Virus record (IMG/VR): IMGVR_UViG_3300023174_000120 | Span: 1-64,000 of that record | Source of the DNA: a virus | DNA: 64,000 nt | Strand: one strand, 5' to 3' | Part shown: positions 63,376-64,000 of the stretch, in pieces | Layout of the letters: each line of letters begins with the position of its first letter | Position numbering within the stretch: position 1 is the stretch's first letter | Program-made: the position numbers and the translations under genes | Notes under the pieces: generated by a model | Told to the model about the DNA's origin: nothing | Database searches by the model: none | Seen by the model: the letters and a program-made list of their open reading frames with translations, nothing else

Positions 63376-64000
63376 AATGGACGCATTCAAGCAATTGGTC
63401 GAAAGTGGGTTAATTAATGAAGATGTAAGATCTGAGTTAGAAACCGCCTTCGCCCAAAAATTACAAGAGAATCGCGACCAAGTCACCGCTGAACTTCGTG
63501 AAGAATTCGCACAAAAATACAGCCACGATAAGTCTGTTATGGTTGAGGCGATCGACAAGATGTTAAGCGATAGATTGGCCGTAGAGATGTCCGAGTTGCA
63601 CGAAGATAGAACAGGTCTAGCAGAAGCTAAACAGGCATACAAACGAAAGATGACTGAAGATAGCCGTAAGCTAGAAGGTTTTGTAATCAACCAGCTTGGT
63701 AAAGAACTAGTAGAGTTCCAAAACGATCGTAAGAAAGTTAGCGAGAACTTTTCTAAATTAGAGCAATTCGTAGTACATGCTCTAGCCAGAGAAATCAAAG
63801 AGTTTGCCATTGACAAACGTGACCTAGCTGAAACCAAAGTCAAGCTAGTACGTGAGGCCAAAGACAAATTTGAGACTATCAAACAAAGTTTCATTAAACG
63901 ATCTGCCAAGGTCGTTGAAGCCACAGTTACACGTAAGTTAACATCTGAAATCAAGCAATTGAAAGAAGATATTGACAGCAGCCGTAACAACAGCTTCGGT
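63376..64000 (+). CDS. 22: Prohead scaffold protein gp22, 3' end outside window
   Basis: At least 208 residues, open to the right edge. MDAFKQLVESGLINEDVRSELETAFAQKLQENRDQ and long charged coiled coils (KKVSENFSKLEQFVVHALAREIKEFAIDKRDLAETKVKL) match T4 gp22 scaffold (269 residues). It forms the inner core of the prohead and is degraded during maturation. AGGAG precedes the start. The major capsid gene (gp23) is expected next, beyond the window. Confidence 0.85.

Noticed and set aside
1-64000. tRNA genes, CRISPR arrays, insertion sequences, integrase or attachment sites
   Set aside because: I looked for cloverleaf ends, regular direct repeats with spacers and transposase motifs and found none that hold up.

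Overview
The window looks like part of the genome of a T4-like myovirus (contractile tail, Gram-negative host), probably from a marine or freshwater bacterium. The evidence is a near-complete T4-type core: family B DNA polymerase (gp43), sliding clamp (gp45), RNase H-type exonuclease, gp46/gp47, late sigma factor gp55, baseplate proteins gp6, gp25, gp5-like, gp53-like and a hub protein, portal gp20, prohead protease gp21 and scaffold gp22. DNA is AT-rich, genes are packed with ATGA-type overlaps, and I see no tRNA, rRNA, insertion sequence or CRISPR array. The host cannot be named. A secreted subtilase with a beta-barrel-like C-terminus and several near-consensus sigma70 promoters fit a proteobacterium.

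Layout. (1) 1-22981, plus strand: replication, nucleotide and DNA-modification genes. It holds a RibD-like deaminase, polymerase, clamp, a DpdA/TGT-like base transglycosylase, a QueD-like protein, a glycosyltransferase, an exported subtilase, a minus-strand radical SAM protein, a MazG-like protein, QueE, RNase H, a MoxR/VWA pair and thymidylate synthase, with many small unknowns. At least six transcription units here start from promoters of TTGACA - 17 bp - TATAAT type. (2) 22978-51032, minus strand: tail fibres, a tailspike with a pectate-lyase-like fold, a collagen-like fibre, a 4273-residue structural protein, and the baseplate wedge and hub. (3) 51148-55829, plus: late sigma factor, gp47/gp46, two small basic DNA-binding candidates and a GIY-YIG nuclease. 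(4) 55850-56275: no gene, but a dense series of hairpins that looks like a large structured RNA. (5) 56279-57366, minus: gp26-type tail assembly protein with a C-terminal extension reachable by -1 frameshifting. (6) 57434-64000, plus: tape measure, portal, prohead core, protease, scaffold (cut by the window edge).

How they fit together. Early genes appear to use host-type promoters, while several structural units carry T4-like late boxes (ATAAATA/TATAAATA) that the window's own gp55 could recognise. DpdA, QueE and the QueD-like protein point to 7-deazaguanine modification of phage DNA. A peptide near the DpdA C-terminus closely matches the C-terminal, probably clamp-binding, tail of the phage polymerase, so modification may be tethered to the replication clamp.

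The items most worth a second look are the structured RNA at 55850-56275, the frameshift at 56509-56515, the clamp-like peptide in DpdA, the phage-encoded secreted subtilase and the 4273-residue protein with integrin-like repeats and a dockerin-like motif.
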